NCBI RefSeq assembly: GCF_018771565.1
Contig: NZ_CP076326.1
Coordinates: 3,100,001 to 3,164,000, forward strand
From: Thermoflexus hugenholtzii
GTDB lineage: Bacteria; Chloroflexota; Anaerolineae; Thermoflexales; Thermoflexaceae
Length of the DNA stretch: 64,000 bases
Direction of reading: 5' to 3'
Shown here: in pieces, positions 7,662 through 15,596 of the stretch
Layout of the letters: every line of letters begins with the position of its first letter
Position numbering within the stretch: position 1 is the first letter of the stretch
Notes under the pieces: generated by a model
Databases searched by the model: none
What the model was told of the DNA's origin: nothing
The model's input: the letters and a program-made list of their open reading frames with translations, nothing else
Position numbers and translations under genes: made by a program

Positions 7662-10328
7662 GTGGCTCGATGGATCCGGTGGCTTCTCCTCGTGAGCCTG
7701 GCCCTGGGGCCGTTGGACGTGGCTCCGGCCGTCGCGCAGGGGGGCGAGGATGAGTTCATCGCCCGCCTGCTGGCTCAGATGCCGCCGGAGGCCAAAGTAG
7801 GGCAGCTCTTCCTGATCACCCTCCCCGGCCCGGTGGCCCGCCCGGATCATCCGCTGCGATCGCTGCTGGAGACGCAGCGCATCGGCGGGGTGATCCTGAG
7901 CCCCGAGCAGGGGAACTTCTCCAACGTGGGAGCCACCGCTTCGGAGCTGTTCTCCATCACCGTTTCCCTGCAACAACAGGCCGCCGGGCTCACCCCATTC
8001 ATCCCGCTGTTCATCGGCCTGCGCCAGCAGGGAGATGGCCCTCCCGGCTCCGCCTGGACCTCCGGGGCGATGCCGCTTCCCTCCCCCCTGGCCCTCGGCG
8101 CCACGTGGAATCCGGACCGGGTGCAGGCGGTGGGGCGGTCCCTGGGGGAGGAGCTCCGGGCGGTCGGCATCAATTTGCTCCTGGGCCCTCCCCTGGAAGT
8201 GTTGCTGGAGCCCCGGCCGGACCTCGGGGATGCAGGGGTGCAGACCTTCGGAGGGGATCCCCACTGGGTGAGCCGCATGGCCCGGGCGTATCTGAGCGGC
8301 CTCGCGGAAGGAAGCGAGGGCCGGCTTCTCGTCGTCCCGGGCGCGTTCCCCGGCGAGGGGCGCGCCTACGGGCGGGAGGAACGGGTAGCGGTCCTCACCC
8401 GGGAGGATCTGGCCGCCTTTGATCTGGTCCCCTTCATCACGCTGATGCGCACGTCCACCGAATCCGGCCGCCCGCTGTTGCGCGCCGTCCAGGTCTCCAC
8501 GATGCGGGTGCGGGGCTTCGGAGGAAGCGCTCAGGAATGGACCCGTCCCCTAACGGTGGATGGGGCGGCGCTGGGCGCTCTGCTGGCGTTGCCGGAGATC
8601 AAGGCCTGGCGGGAAGGCGGAGGCGTCCTCCTCTCCCCGCCTCTGGGACTTCCGGTGATCCGCAACCTGTATGTCGATGAGCGGGGGGAGGTGGATTTCC
8701 GGCGTGCGGCGCTGGAGGCCTTCCTGGCCGGGAACGATCTGATCTGGCTGGGGGCGCTCCACCCGGATCCCCAGGAGGCTGCCCGTCAGGCGGCGGCGAT
8801 CATCGCCTTTTTCCGGGAGAAATACTCCACCGATCTGGCGTTCCAGAACCTGGTCAACAGCGCCGTGGCCCGCATCCTGCGCCTGAAGTATGGCCTTTAC
8901 CCGGGCTTCAGCGCCCCGATGGTGCTCCCCACTTCTGCGAACCTTCCCCAGACCGTCGCGACCCCCGCTCACCTCCAGATCGTGCGCCAGGCCCTGGAGG
9001 AGGCCCTCGTCCGCCTGCACCCCCGCGAAACCGGTCCGGTGCCCATCCCGCAGCCTGGGGAGACCTTCCTGGTGCTGGTGGACGGGCGGACGGCCCGGGC
9101 CTGCGCCGCGTGCCCGGAGCAACGGCTGTTGCCCACAGAGATGCTCACGCGGGCCCTCATGACGGCCAGCGGGGAGGCCCTCGACGCGACCCGGATCACG
9201 GTGCGCACCTTTGCGGAAGCCCTCGCCTTCCTTTCCCGGGCGCCCGAAGCGCCGGACCTGCAGCCGGAGTTCGAGCGGGCAACGTGGGTGCTGATCGTCG
9301 CCCTGGACGAGCGCCCGGAGGATCCGGCCTCCAGCCTGCCGCATCTCCTGCTCAGCGAGCGGACGGATCTGCTGGCCGGCAAGCAGGTGGTCTTCTGGAG
9401 CCTCGGGCCGCTGTATCCGTTGACCGCCCGGGAGGTGAGCCGGCTGAGCCGCTACGAAGCGCTCTGGACGCACGTGCCTCCCGCGGTGGAGATCATGGCC
9501 CGGGCCCTCTTCGGCGCCTTGAACCCCCGGAGTCGCGCGCCCCTTTCCATCGCGGCCCTTGGCTATAACCTGGCGGACCGCCTGCGGCCGGATCCCAATC
9601 AGGTGATCCCCCTGGGGGCAGGCCCACGGGAAGGGACCGTCTCCGGAACCCCGGCCCCCGTGACCGTCCGGGTTGGGGAGACGTTACGCGTCTGGGCCGG
9701 GCCGATCCGCGACCGGGATGGATACCTGGTTCCGGACGGCACGCCGGTTGCCTTCACCGGCGTTTATTCCGGTCAGGGGAGCATCGGGCCCTTCGTCGTG
9801 GGAACCCGGGATGGGTTCGCGGAGGTGGACATCCCGCTGGATCGGGAGGGGATGCTGGAGATCCGGGCGGTGAGCGAGCCGGCGCGCCTCTCCTACCGGT
9901 TGCAGCTCCAGATTGCGAAGAACCAGCCGGGCCGCATCGCCACGGTGGTCCCGCCGACGCCCACCGCTCCGCCCGAGCCGACCCGGACGCCGATCCCCTC
10001 GCCCACGCCCACGCCTGCGGCCCCGTCGCGCCCGGGCCGGGGTCTGGGGCCGGGCCTGGCAGGGTGGTCGATCTTCGGATGGAGCGCGCTGGCCATCCTG
10101 GGGGTCAGCGGCCTGTCCTTCCGGCTGGGCCGACGCCGGGATCTGGATCGCGCGTGGCGGGCCGCCCTGCTCGGCTTCATCGCCGGTTGGTCCGTCTACT
10201 CCTTGTTGCTCTTCGGATCCACGACGCTGCCCATCCCGGAGCTCCCCAGGATCCTCCCGCTAACGGCTGGAGCGACGGCCCTCTTGATCGGAGGGCTTGC
10301 GGCCCTCATCCCTTCGGGAGAACGCTGA
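7662..10328 (+). CDS. Secreted GH3-like protein with Ig-like domain and C-terminal membrane anchor
   Basis: This 888-residue protein starts with GTG and a signal peptide ending near PAVAQG. Residues about 30-420 resemble the GH3 N-terminal barrel (MPPEAKVGQLFLITL, IGGVILSPEQGN, RSLGEELRAVGINLLLGP, FLAGNDLIWLG). Residues about 430-650 resemble the GH3 C-terminal sandwich. An invasin-like Ig domain follows (about 665-760), then a Pro/Thr-rich linker and three hydrophobic helices at the end. It should sit on the outer face of the membrane. The usual KHFPGHG catalytic loop reads PGAFPGEG near residue 225, so glycosidase activity is doubtful. The likely ancestral activity is beta-N-acetylhexosaminidase. 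Confidence 0.75.
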   Translation: MARWIRWLLLVSLALGPLDVAPAVAQGGEDEFIARLLAQMPPEAKVGQLFLITLPGPVARPDHPLRSLLETQRIGGVILSPEQGNFSNVGATASELFSITVSLQQQAAGLTPFIPLFIGLRQQGDGPPGSAWTSGAMPLPSPLALGATWNPDRVQAVGRSLGEELRAVGINLLLGPPLEVLLEPRPDLGDAGVQTFGGDPHWVSRMARAYLSGLAEGSEGRLLVVPGAFPGEGRAYGREERVAVLTREDLAAFDLVPFITLMRTSTESGRPLLRAVQVSTMRVRGFGGSAQEWTRPLTVDGAALGALLALPEIKAWREGGGVLLSPPLGLPVIRNLYVDERGEVDFRRAALEAFLAGNDLIWLGALHPDPQEAARQAAAIIAFFREKYSTDLAFQNLVNSAVARILRLKYGLYPGFSAPMVLPTSANLPQTVATPAHLQIVRQALEEALVRLHPRETGPVPIPQPGETFLVLVDGRTARACAACPEQRLLPTEMLTRALMTASGEALDATRITVRTFAEALAFLSRAPEAPDLQPEFERATWVLIVALDERPEDPASSLPHLLLSERTDLLAGKQVVFWSLGPLYPLTAREVSRLSRYEALWTHVPPAVEIMARALFGALNPRSRAPLSIAALGYNLADRLRPDPNQVIPLGAGPREGTVSGTPAPVTVRVGETLRVWAGPIRDRDGYLVPDGTPVAFTGVYSGQGSIGPFVVGTRDGFAEVDIPLDREGMLEIRAVSEPARLSYRLQLQIAKNQPGRIATVVPPTPTAPPEPTRTPIPSPTPTPAAPSRPGRGLGPGLAGWSIFGWSALAILGVSGLSFRLGRRRDLDRAWRAALLGFIAGWSVYSLLLFGSTTLPIPELPRILPLTAGATALLIGGLAALIPSGER

Positions 10329-10376
10329 GGATCCATCGGGTTCGCCAAGGACAGACCCTGTAGAGGAGGTCGCGCC

Positions 10377-11159
10377 ATGGCCTATGAGACGCTGCAGTAT
10401 GAGGTTCAGGAGGGAATCGCCACCATCACCCTGAACCGACCGGATGTCCTCAACGCTTTCAACGAGCAGATGTTCCGGGAATTGCAGGACGTCCTGCGGG
10501 CGGTGGAGCGGGACGAGGCGGTCCGCGTGGTGATCGTGACCGGGGCCGGCCGGGGGTTCTGCGCCGGGCAGGACTTGGCGGAGATGCGGGCGCGCTACGA
10601 GCGGCCGGAAGAGGCGATGTCCATCGGCGAGCATCTGCGCAGCCGCTACAATCCCCTGATCCTGCGCATCCGCAACACGGAGAAGCCCTTCATCGCCGCC
10701 ATCAACGGGGTGGCGGCGGGCGCGGGCTGCAGCCTGGCCCTGGCCTGCGACCTGCGGGTGATGGCGGAGACGGCCTCCTTCGTCTTCAACGCCTTCGCCA
10801 AGATCGCCCTGATCCCCGATTCGGGCTCCACCTGGTTCCTGCCCCATCTGGCCGGATACGCCCGGGCCTTCGAGGCGGCCACCCTCATCGATCGGCTGGA
10901 CGCTTCCCGAGCCCTGGCCTGGGGGCTGGTCAACGCGGTGGTCCCGCCGGACCAGGTGATGCCGACGGCCCAGGAGTGGGCGGCCCGGCTGCGGGAGCTG
11001 CCGGCCCGGGCGGTGGGGTTCCTGAAGCGGGCCCTCAACCGGGCGCTGACCTTCACGCTGGAGCAGTCCCTCGATTATGAGGCCCATCTCCAGGAGGTGG
11101 CCGCCCGCACGCCGGAGCACCGAGAGCGCGTGGAGGCCTTCCTCCGCCGACGGGGATGA
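10377..11159 (+). CDS. Enoyl-CoA hydratase/isomerase, PaaG-like
   Basis: The 260-residue crotonase-fold protein has the oxyanion-hole segments GRGFCAGQDLAEM and NGVAAGAGCSLALACD. The stretch KIALIPDSGSTWFLPHLAG matches the PaaG branch (1,2-epoxyphenylacetyl-CoA isomerase) better than plain enoyl-CoA hydratases. Depending on substrate it would isomerise ring-epoxide CoA or hydrate enoyl-CoA. A strong AGAGGAGG site precedes the ATG. Two hydroxyacyl-CoA dehydrogenase-type genes follow on the same strand after a repeat array, consistent with a phenylacetate or beta-oxidation operon. No paaABCDE epoxidase is in the window, so the pathway is not proven. Confidence 0.85.
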   Translation: MAYETLQYEVQEGIATITLNRPDVLNAFNEQMFRELQDVLRAVERDEAVRVVIVTGAGRGFCAGQDLAEMRARYERPEEAMSIGEHLRSRYNPLILRIRNTEKPFIAAINGVAAGAGCSLALACDLRVMAETASFVFNAFAKIALIPDSGSTWFLPHLAGYARAFEAATLIDRLDASRALAWGLVNAVVPPDQVMPTAQEWAARLRELPARAVGFLKRALNRALTFTLEQSLDYEAHLQEVAARTPEHRERVEAFLRRRG

Positions 11160-11168
11160 CGGGAATGG

Positions 11169-11834
11169 TGGCGAATGAATTCGACCGGGAGGCCTGCGGC
11201 CGATGGCCGGCCTGCGCGCCGAATGAATTCGGCCTCCAGAGGCCTTGCGGCCGACGGTCGGCCTGCGCCGACCGGGAGGGTGTCTTTTGCGTCGGCGGAG
11301 GCCGACGCCTGGCGCGAAGCGCCTAAGAAGGCCGATTTCAATCGGCGTGAAAGCCTGCGGCCGACGGTTGGCCTGCGCGCCGAATGAATTCGGCCTCGGG
11401 AGGCCTTGCGGCCGACGGTCGGCCTGCGCCGACCGGGAGGGTGTCTTTTGCGTCGGCGGAGGCCGACGCCTGGCGCGAAGCGCCCTGGAAGGCTGATTTC
11501 AATCGGCGTGAAAGCCTGCGGCCGACGGTTGGCCTGCGCGCCGAATGAATTCGGCCTCCAGAGGCCTTGTGGCCGACGGTCGGCCTGCGCCGACCGAAAA
11601 GCATCTCTGGCGTCGGCGGAGGCCGACGCTTGGCGCGAAGCGCCTAAGAAGGCCGATTTCAATCGGCGTGAAAGCCTGTGGCCGGCGGTTGGCCCTGGGT
11701 GCCGAATGAATTCGGCCTCGGGAGGCCTTGCGGCCGACGGTCGGCCTGCGCCGACCGAAAGCATCTCTGGCGTCGGCGGAGGCCGACGCTTGGCGCGAAG
11801 CGCCTAAGAAGGCCGATTTCAATCGGCGTGAAAG
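11169..11834. repeat. 161-bp tandem array of chained hairpins (about 4 copies)
   Basis: The 699-base gap between the PaaG-like gene and the dehydrogenase contains no gene. It is filled by a direct repeat with a period of exactly 161 bp: the marker GAATGAATTC starts at 11221, 11382, 11543 and 11704, with a degenerate partial copy at 11173. The last unit is cut after 131 bases. Each unit contains about seven short inverted repeats in a row: GCCGAATGAATTCGGC, GGCCTCxxGAGGCC, GGCCGACGGTCGGCC, GCGTCGGC-GGAG-GCCGACGC, GGCGCGAAGCGCC, GCCGATTTCAATCGGC and GGCCGACGGTTGGCC. Differences between copies fall mostly in loops and linkers. The period is not a multiple of 3, so the open frames across it are not coding. 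Confidence 0.95.
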
Positions 11835-11858
11835 ATGCCGCATTTGAGGTGGAGAACA

Positions 11859-12716
11859 ATGGAGCGCGTGGGGATCATCGGGGCGGGGACGATGGGACGA
11901 GGGATCGCGTATGTGGCGCTGACCCACGGCGCCGAGGTCGTCCTTTACGATGTCGTGGAGGAAGCCCTGGAACGCGCCCGCGCCCAGATCGAAGGATGGC
12001 TGCAGGAGGCTTTGGCGAAGGGGCGCCTCGCGGAGGCGGAGGCCCGGAACGCCCGGGAGCGCCTGCGCCTCAGCGACCGCTTGGAGGCTCTCGCGGAGGC
12101 CGAGGTCGTCATCGAGGCGGCCCCGGAGGATCTGAACCTCAAGCAGGAGGTCTTCCGCCGGCTCGATGACCTCTGCCCTCCCACTGCCATCCTCGCTTCC
12201 AACACCTCCTCCCTCTCCATCACGGCCCTGGGGGCCGCCACCCGTCGGCCGGAGCGGGTGGCCGGCATGCACTTCTTCAACCCGGCCCCGGTCATGCGCC
12301 TGGTGGAAGTGGTGCGAGGCCTGGCTACGTCCGAGGAAACCGTGCGGGCGCTGGTCGATCTCGCCCGGCGCTGGGGCAAAACCCCCGTGGTGGTGAAGGA
12401 CACGCCGGGGTTCATCGTGAACCGGGTGGCCCGGCCCTTCTACCTGGAGGCCCTGCGCCTGGTGGGAGAGGGCGTCGCCGATCCATCCACGGTGGACCGG
12501 ATCATGCGGACCCTGGGGTTCCGGATGGGGCCCTTCGAGCTGATGGATCTCATCGGTCTGGATGTCAACTTAGCGGTCAGCGAGAGCGTCTATCGGGCCT
12601 TCTTCGAGGAGCCCCGCTTTCGCCCACACCCCTTGCAGCGCCAGATGGTCCAGGCCGGCCGTCTGGGCCGCAAAACCGGGAAAGGATGGTATGACTACGA
12701 GGGCTCACCGGCCTGA
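11859..12716 (+). CDS. 3-hydroxyacyl-CoA dehydrogenase (3-hydroxybutyryl-CoA dehydrogenase type)
   Basis: The 285-residue enzyme oxidises (3S)-3-hydroxyacyl-CoA to 3-ketoacyl-CoA with NAD. The NAD-binding motif VGIIGAGTMGRGIA is at residues 4-17, with an aspartate ending the second strand (VVLYD). The catalytic set is present: Ser117 in SNTSSLSI, His138 in GMHFFNPAP and Asn188 in GFIVNR. The C-terminal domain ends GRLGRKTGKGWYDY as in PaaH/Hbd. The start MERVGIIG is chosen because GAGGTGGAG precedes it; the longer in-frame start lies at the edge of the repeat array. It is followed by a degenerate paralogue 41 bases later. Confidence 0.92.
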   Translation: MERVGIIGAGTMGRGIAYVALTHGAEVVLYDVVEEALERARAQIEGWLQEALAKGRLAEAEARNARERLRLSDRLEALAEAEVVIEAAPEDLNLKQEVFRRLDDLCPPTAILASNTSSLSITALGAATRRPERVAGMHFFNPAPVMRLVEVVRGLATSEETVRALVDLARRWGKTPVVVKDTPGFIVNRVARPFYLEALRLVGEGVADPSTVDRIMRTLGFRMGPFELMDLIGLDVNLAVSESVYRAFFEEPRFRPHPLQRQMVQAGRLGRKTGKGWYDYEGSPA

Positions 12717-12757
12717 GCCCGCGGGATCCCCGGATCACGGTTTGGGAGGAAGGGGGG

Positions 12758-13528
12758 ATGGGAACCCAACCGCTGAAGGAGCGCGTGCTGATCGTGGGAG
12801 CGGGTATCCTCGCGGAGGAGATCGGCGCGTGGTGTCTGGAGAAAGGCTATCCGGCTTCCGTGCTGACTCTGGAGGGGTGGCCCGCGCCGGAGCTGCGCCC
12901 CACCCTGGAGGCGGAGGCGCGGCGGAGCGCCCTGGCAGTGGAGGCCTTGCCCTACCCCCCGGAGGCCAAGCAGGCTCTGGTGGAGATCCTGGACGCGGCC
13001 CTGCCCCCCGAGGCGCTGCTGCTGAGCCTCTGCCTCACCGTCTCCGCGACCCGGGTGGCGGGCTGGACCCATCATCCGGGCCGTGTGGTGGGGTTCGCCC
13101 TCCTGCCGCCCCTGAGCCTCGGTCTCCCGGTGGAGCTGGCCCATCCCCTTCCGGGGGATACCGGAGCGCTGGAGCGGGCGAGGGCCTGGTGGCAGGCGCT
13201 GGGCCTCTCCCCCGTGGTGGTTCAGGACGCGGTGGGGATGGTGCACCCGCGCATCCTGTGCGCCCTGATCAACGAGGCGGCCTTCGCGGTGATGGAAGGG
13301 GTAGCGGCCCCTGAGGACGTCGACACGGCGATGAAGCTGGGCACGAACTACCCTCGGGGACCCCTGGAGTGGGGGGACCTCATCGGCCTGGACCTGGTGG
13401 TGGCCATCCTGGATGCCCTGGAGGCGGAGCATCGAAGCGGTGTCTATCGGGCCGCCCCCTTGCTTCGCCAGATGGTCCGGGCCGGCCTCCTCGGCCGGAA
13501 GACCGGGAGGGGTTTTTATCGCTGGTGA
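12758..13528 (+). CDS. Degenerate 3-hydroxyacyl-CoA dehydrogenase-like protein
   Basis: The 256-residue protein has the same two-domain plan as the preceding dehydrogenase. The C-terminal half is well kept (RILCALINEAAFAVMEG, NYPRGPLEWGDLIGLD, GLLGRKTGRGFYRW). The N-terminal half has lost key features. The nucleotide motif reads GAGILAEEI, no acidic residue follows the second strand, the SNTSS serine region is LCLTVSA, and the catalytic His (GMHFFNP) is replaced in VGFALLPPL. Asn of the third catalytic position remains (ALINEA). It may be a non-catalytic partner subunit or a chaperone-like binder of the active enzyme. It converges on the next gene with only 10 bases between stops. Confidence 0.8.
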   Translation: MGTQPLKERVLIVGAGILAEEIGAWCLEKGYPASVLTLEGWPAPELRPTLEAEARRSALAVEALPYPPEAKQALVEILDAALPPEALLLSLCLTVSATRVAGWTHHPGRVVGFALLPPLSLGLPVELAHPLPGDTGALERARAWWQALGLSPVVVQDAVGMVHPRILCALINEAAFAVMEGVAAPEDVDTAMKLGTNYPRGPLEWGDLIGLDLVVAILDALEAEHRSGVYRAAPLLRQMVRAGLLGRKTGRGFYRW

Positions 13529-13538
13529 GCAGGAAATT

Positions 13539-14810
13539 TCAGGAGGGCATCTCTTCCAGCAGGGGGATCAGGCGCTCCCGGATCAGGCGATCGGCGTCGA
13601 ATTGCTGGCGGACGCGGCGGCGCAGCCGGGCCACCGGATCCGTCTCCAGGAAGTGGGCGATGGCAGCGGCGAGGGCCTCCGGGGGGGCCTCCATGGGAAA
13701 CAGGAAGACATCCTCTTGGCCCAGCTCCCGCAAGGGGGGGAGCTCCCGGGCGAACACCGGCAGACGCGCCAGGCCCGCCTCCAGGACCGGCAGCCCAAAC
13801 CCCTCCTCCTCGCTGGTGAGCAGCACCGCGTCCGCCAACGTGTAGAAATCCGCCACCGTCTCCTCCGGCAAACCCTCTCCCAGATGTTCATACAGGAAGT
13901 GCGCCGCCCCCTCCAGCCCCCACGCGGCCCGCTGGGCGCGCAGCGCTTCCAGATAGGCCCGGTTGGCCGGCGTGTGGGCGCCCGGCGGGCCGGTCACCAC
14001 CAGCCGGGCATCCCATCCGGTCCGGGCCCGCAAATGCCGGAGGACCGCCAGGGCCTCCTCCAGCCGCTTGCGGCGGGTGATGCGAACCGGCGTCAGGAGG
14101 ATGGCGTCGGCGGCCATGAGACCCAGATGTTCCACCAGGGATCGCGTGCAGGCGCTCCAGCGGAAGAACGCCCCCAGGTCCACTCCGTTCGGGATCACGT
14201 GGATGCGCGTGGCCGGGATCCCCCAGGCGGCGGCCAGGGCCTGCCGACGGGCCTCGGAGACCGTCACGTGGATCACCGGCCAGGGCCGAACGAGCAGCTC
14301 CCACGGCTCGCCCGGGGAACGCGGGGCCCTCGCCCGCAGGATCACCGCATCGTGGTGCCATCCGATCCAGCGCCGGGGATCTTCGGTGACCAGATCATAG
14401 AGGGCAGCGGAGAGGACGAGGTTCTTATCCATGGTACAGACGTTGTGGAGGATAGCCACGTCGGCCCCGTGCAGGGCCTCCTGGAGGGCGCGACGCAGCC
14501 GCTCCCGCCATTGAGAGAAAGCGCCCGGGAGGCGGCCCTCCATCAGCGCCGCCTGGAGAGGGGCAATGTCCGGATGGGCTCCATACATCGGTGGGATGGC
14601 CACCGCCTCCACCCCGGGCGCATCCACGGCCGCCACGCCGGCGATGATCCGCACGGGGTAGCCGGCCGCCGCCAGGGCGCGGGCCTGGCGGGCGAGCACG
14701 GCCTCCACCCCGCCGACCACCGGTGGGGCCGTGTAGTGGATCAGAGCCACGCAAGGCTTCTCCGGCATGCCGGATGCCATCCCGGGGTGCTCTTTGAGTT
14801 CCGGGTTCAT
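13539..14810 (-). CDS. GT4-family glycosyltransferase
   Basis: The 423-residue GT-B protein has an acceptor-side domain beginning VALIHYTAPPVVGGVEAVL (the GGxE motif of family 4). A linker with VIPNGVDLGAFF near residue 200 follows, then a donor-side domain with RITRRKRLEEALAVL, VVTGPPGA and the E-x7-E motif in EEEGFGLPVLEAG. It should add a hexose to a lipid or glycan on the cytoplasmic face. The start is uncertain: three in-frame ATGs fall within the first 15 residues (MNPEL, MASGM, MPEKP) and none has a clear ribosome site. It stands alone on the minus strand between plus-strand genes. Confidence 0.88.
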   Translation of the reverse strand: MNPELKEHPGMASGMPEKPCVALIHYTAPPVVGGVEAVLARQARALAAAGYPVRIIAGVAAVDAPGVEAVAIPPMYGAHPDIAPLQAALMEGRLPGAFSQWRERLRRALQEALHGADVAILHNVCTMDKNLVLSAALYDLVTEDPRRWIGWHHDAVILRARAPRSPGEPWELLVRPWPVIHVTVSEARRQALAAAWGIPATRIHVIPNGVDLGAFFRWSACTRSLVEHLGLMAADAILLTPVRITRRKRLEEALAVLRHLRARTGWDARLVVTGPPGAHTPANRAYLEALRAQRAAWGLEGAAHFLYEHLGEGLPEETVADFYTLADAVLLTSEEEGFGLPVLEAGLARLPVFARELPPLRELGQEDVFLFPMEAPPEALAAAIAHFLETDPVARLRRRVRQQFDADRLIRERLIPLLEEMPS

Positions 14811-14868
14811 TTTACCCGGGGGTTCGAGCCCGCCGGCCGCCCGGCCTCCTGCATCCCCGGGCGCCCCC

Positions 14869-14897
14869 TTGGCACGCCGATGCCTTCCGGTTATGAT
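14869..14897 (+). promoter_or_regulatory. Promoter for the vapBC-like pair
   Basis: TTGGCA at 14869-14874 and TATGAT at 14892-14897 are separated by 17 bases. The -10 ends 30 bases before the antitoxin start codon, leaving a short leader with an AGGGGGAGG ribosome site. Confidence 0.6.
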
Positions 14898-14926
14898 GAC
14901 CTGGAGCCTTCAAGGGGGAGGCGGCC

Positions 14927-15130
14927 GTGAAGACCCTGGAGGAGATGATCCGGGAGCTGCCCCCGGAGCTGCGGCAGGAGGTGAAGGATTTAATCCGTTC
15001 CCTGCTGCGTCGGAGGCAGGAACCCGCCCCGACCCTCCGTCAGGATTGGGGAGGGGCGTTGAAGGACTATCGCGACCGCTTCACCGCGCTGGATCTCGAA
15101 CAGAAGGCGCTGGAGTGGCGGGGAGACTGA
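14927..15130 (+). CDS. Putative antitoxin (DUF2281/VapB-like)
   Basis: A 67-residue protein with an N-terminal helix MKTLEEMIRELPPELRQEV, followed by a basic stretch (RSLLRRRQEP) and a C-terminal tail with EWRGD. The LPPELRQEV pattern is typical of DUF2281-type antitoxins paired with PIN toxins. It lies four bases before the PIN-domain gene and has its own promoter-like sequence upstream, the usual antitoxin-first layout. It should bind and inhibit the toxin through its C-terminal tail. No classic DNA-binding fold is visible, so autoregulation is unproven. Confidence 0.75.
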   Translation: MKTLEEMIRELPPELRQEVKDLIRSLLRRRQEPAPTLRQDWGGALKDYRDRFTALDLEQKALEWRGD

Positions 15131-15134
15131 AGGG

Positions 15135-15554
15135 ATGTATCTGATCGACACCAACGTGTGGCTGGAGCGGCTTCTGGATCAGGAAAGAGGATCCGACGTC
15201 GCGCGCTTCCTGGCTCGAATCCCTTCTGATCGCCTCGCGATCACCGATTTCGCCTTTCATTCCATCGCCCTCGTCCTGATCCGCCTGAACCGGCTGGAGG
15301 TGCTGCGCGCTTTCGTTCAGGATCTCTTCCTTGACGGTGCCGTCCGCCTGATCCGTCTGGAGCCGAACGAGATCCTCGAGGCCCTTCGGGCGACTGAGGA
15401 CTTCCGGCTGGATTTCGATGATGCGTATCTATACGTAGCGGCGGAGAAGCATGGGCTTATCCTGGTGAGTTTCGATGCGGACTTCGACCGCACACCTCGG
15501 GGCCGTCGGACCCCCGCTCAGGTCCTGGCCGCCCTCGCCGCGGGCGGCTCCTGA
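15135..15554 (+). CDS. PIN-domain ribonuclease toxin (VapC-like)
   Basis: The 139-residue protein opens MYLIDTNVWLE with the first PIN acidic residue (Asp5). It has the later acidic cluster LDFDDAYLYVAAEKHG near residues 94-109 and the strand ILVSFDADFDRT near residue 112, as expected for the four-acid Mg site of VapC-type endoribonucleases. It likely cleaves RNA when released from the upstream antitoxin. The start codon lies four bases after the antitoxin stop, so the two are cotranscribed. The pair is small and isolated; nothing shows recent transfer. Confidence 0.85.
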   Translation: MYLIDTNVWLERLLDQERGSDVARFLARIPSDRLAITDFAFHSIALVLIRLNRLEVLRAFVQDLFLDGAVRLIRLEPNEILEALRATEDFRLDFDDAYLYVAAEKHGLILVSFDADFDRTPRGRRTPAQVLAALAAGGS

Positions 15555-15596
15555 GGTCGATGGGGTCGGCTTCCTGTTCCGCGAAGAGGCAAGGCG

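Noticed and set aside
11173-11834. GAATGAATTC marker as a recurring EcoRI-like restriction or methylation site
   Set aside because: It occurs only as part of the 161-bp unit, and no restriction-modification gene is nearby.
11075-12272. Long minus-strand frames through the 161-bp repeat array giving repetitive Arg/Gly/Pro proteins
   Set aside because: The period is not a multiple of three, so frames drift between units, no ribosome site exists, and they run into the antisense of real genes.
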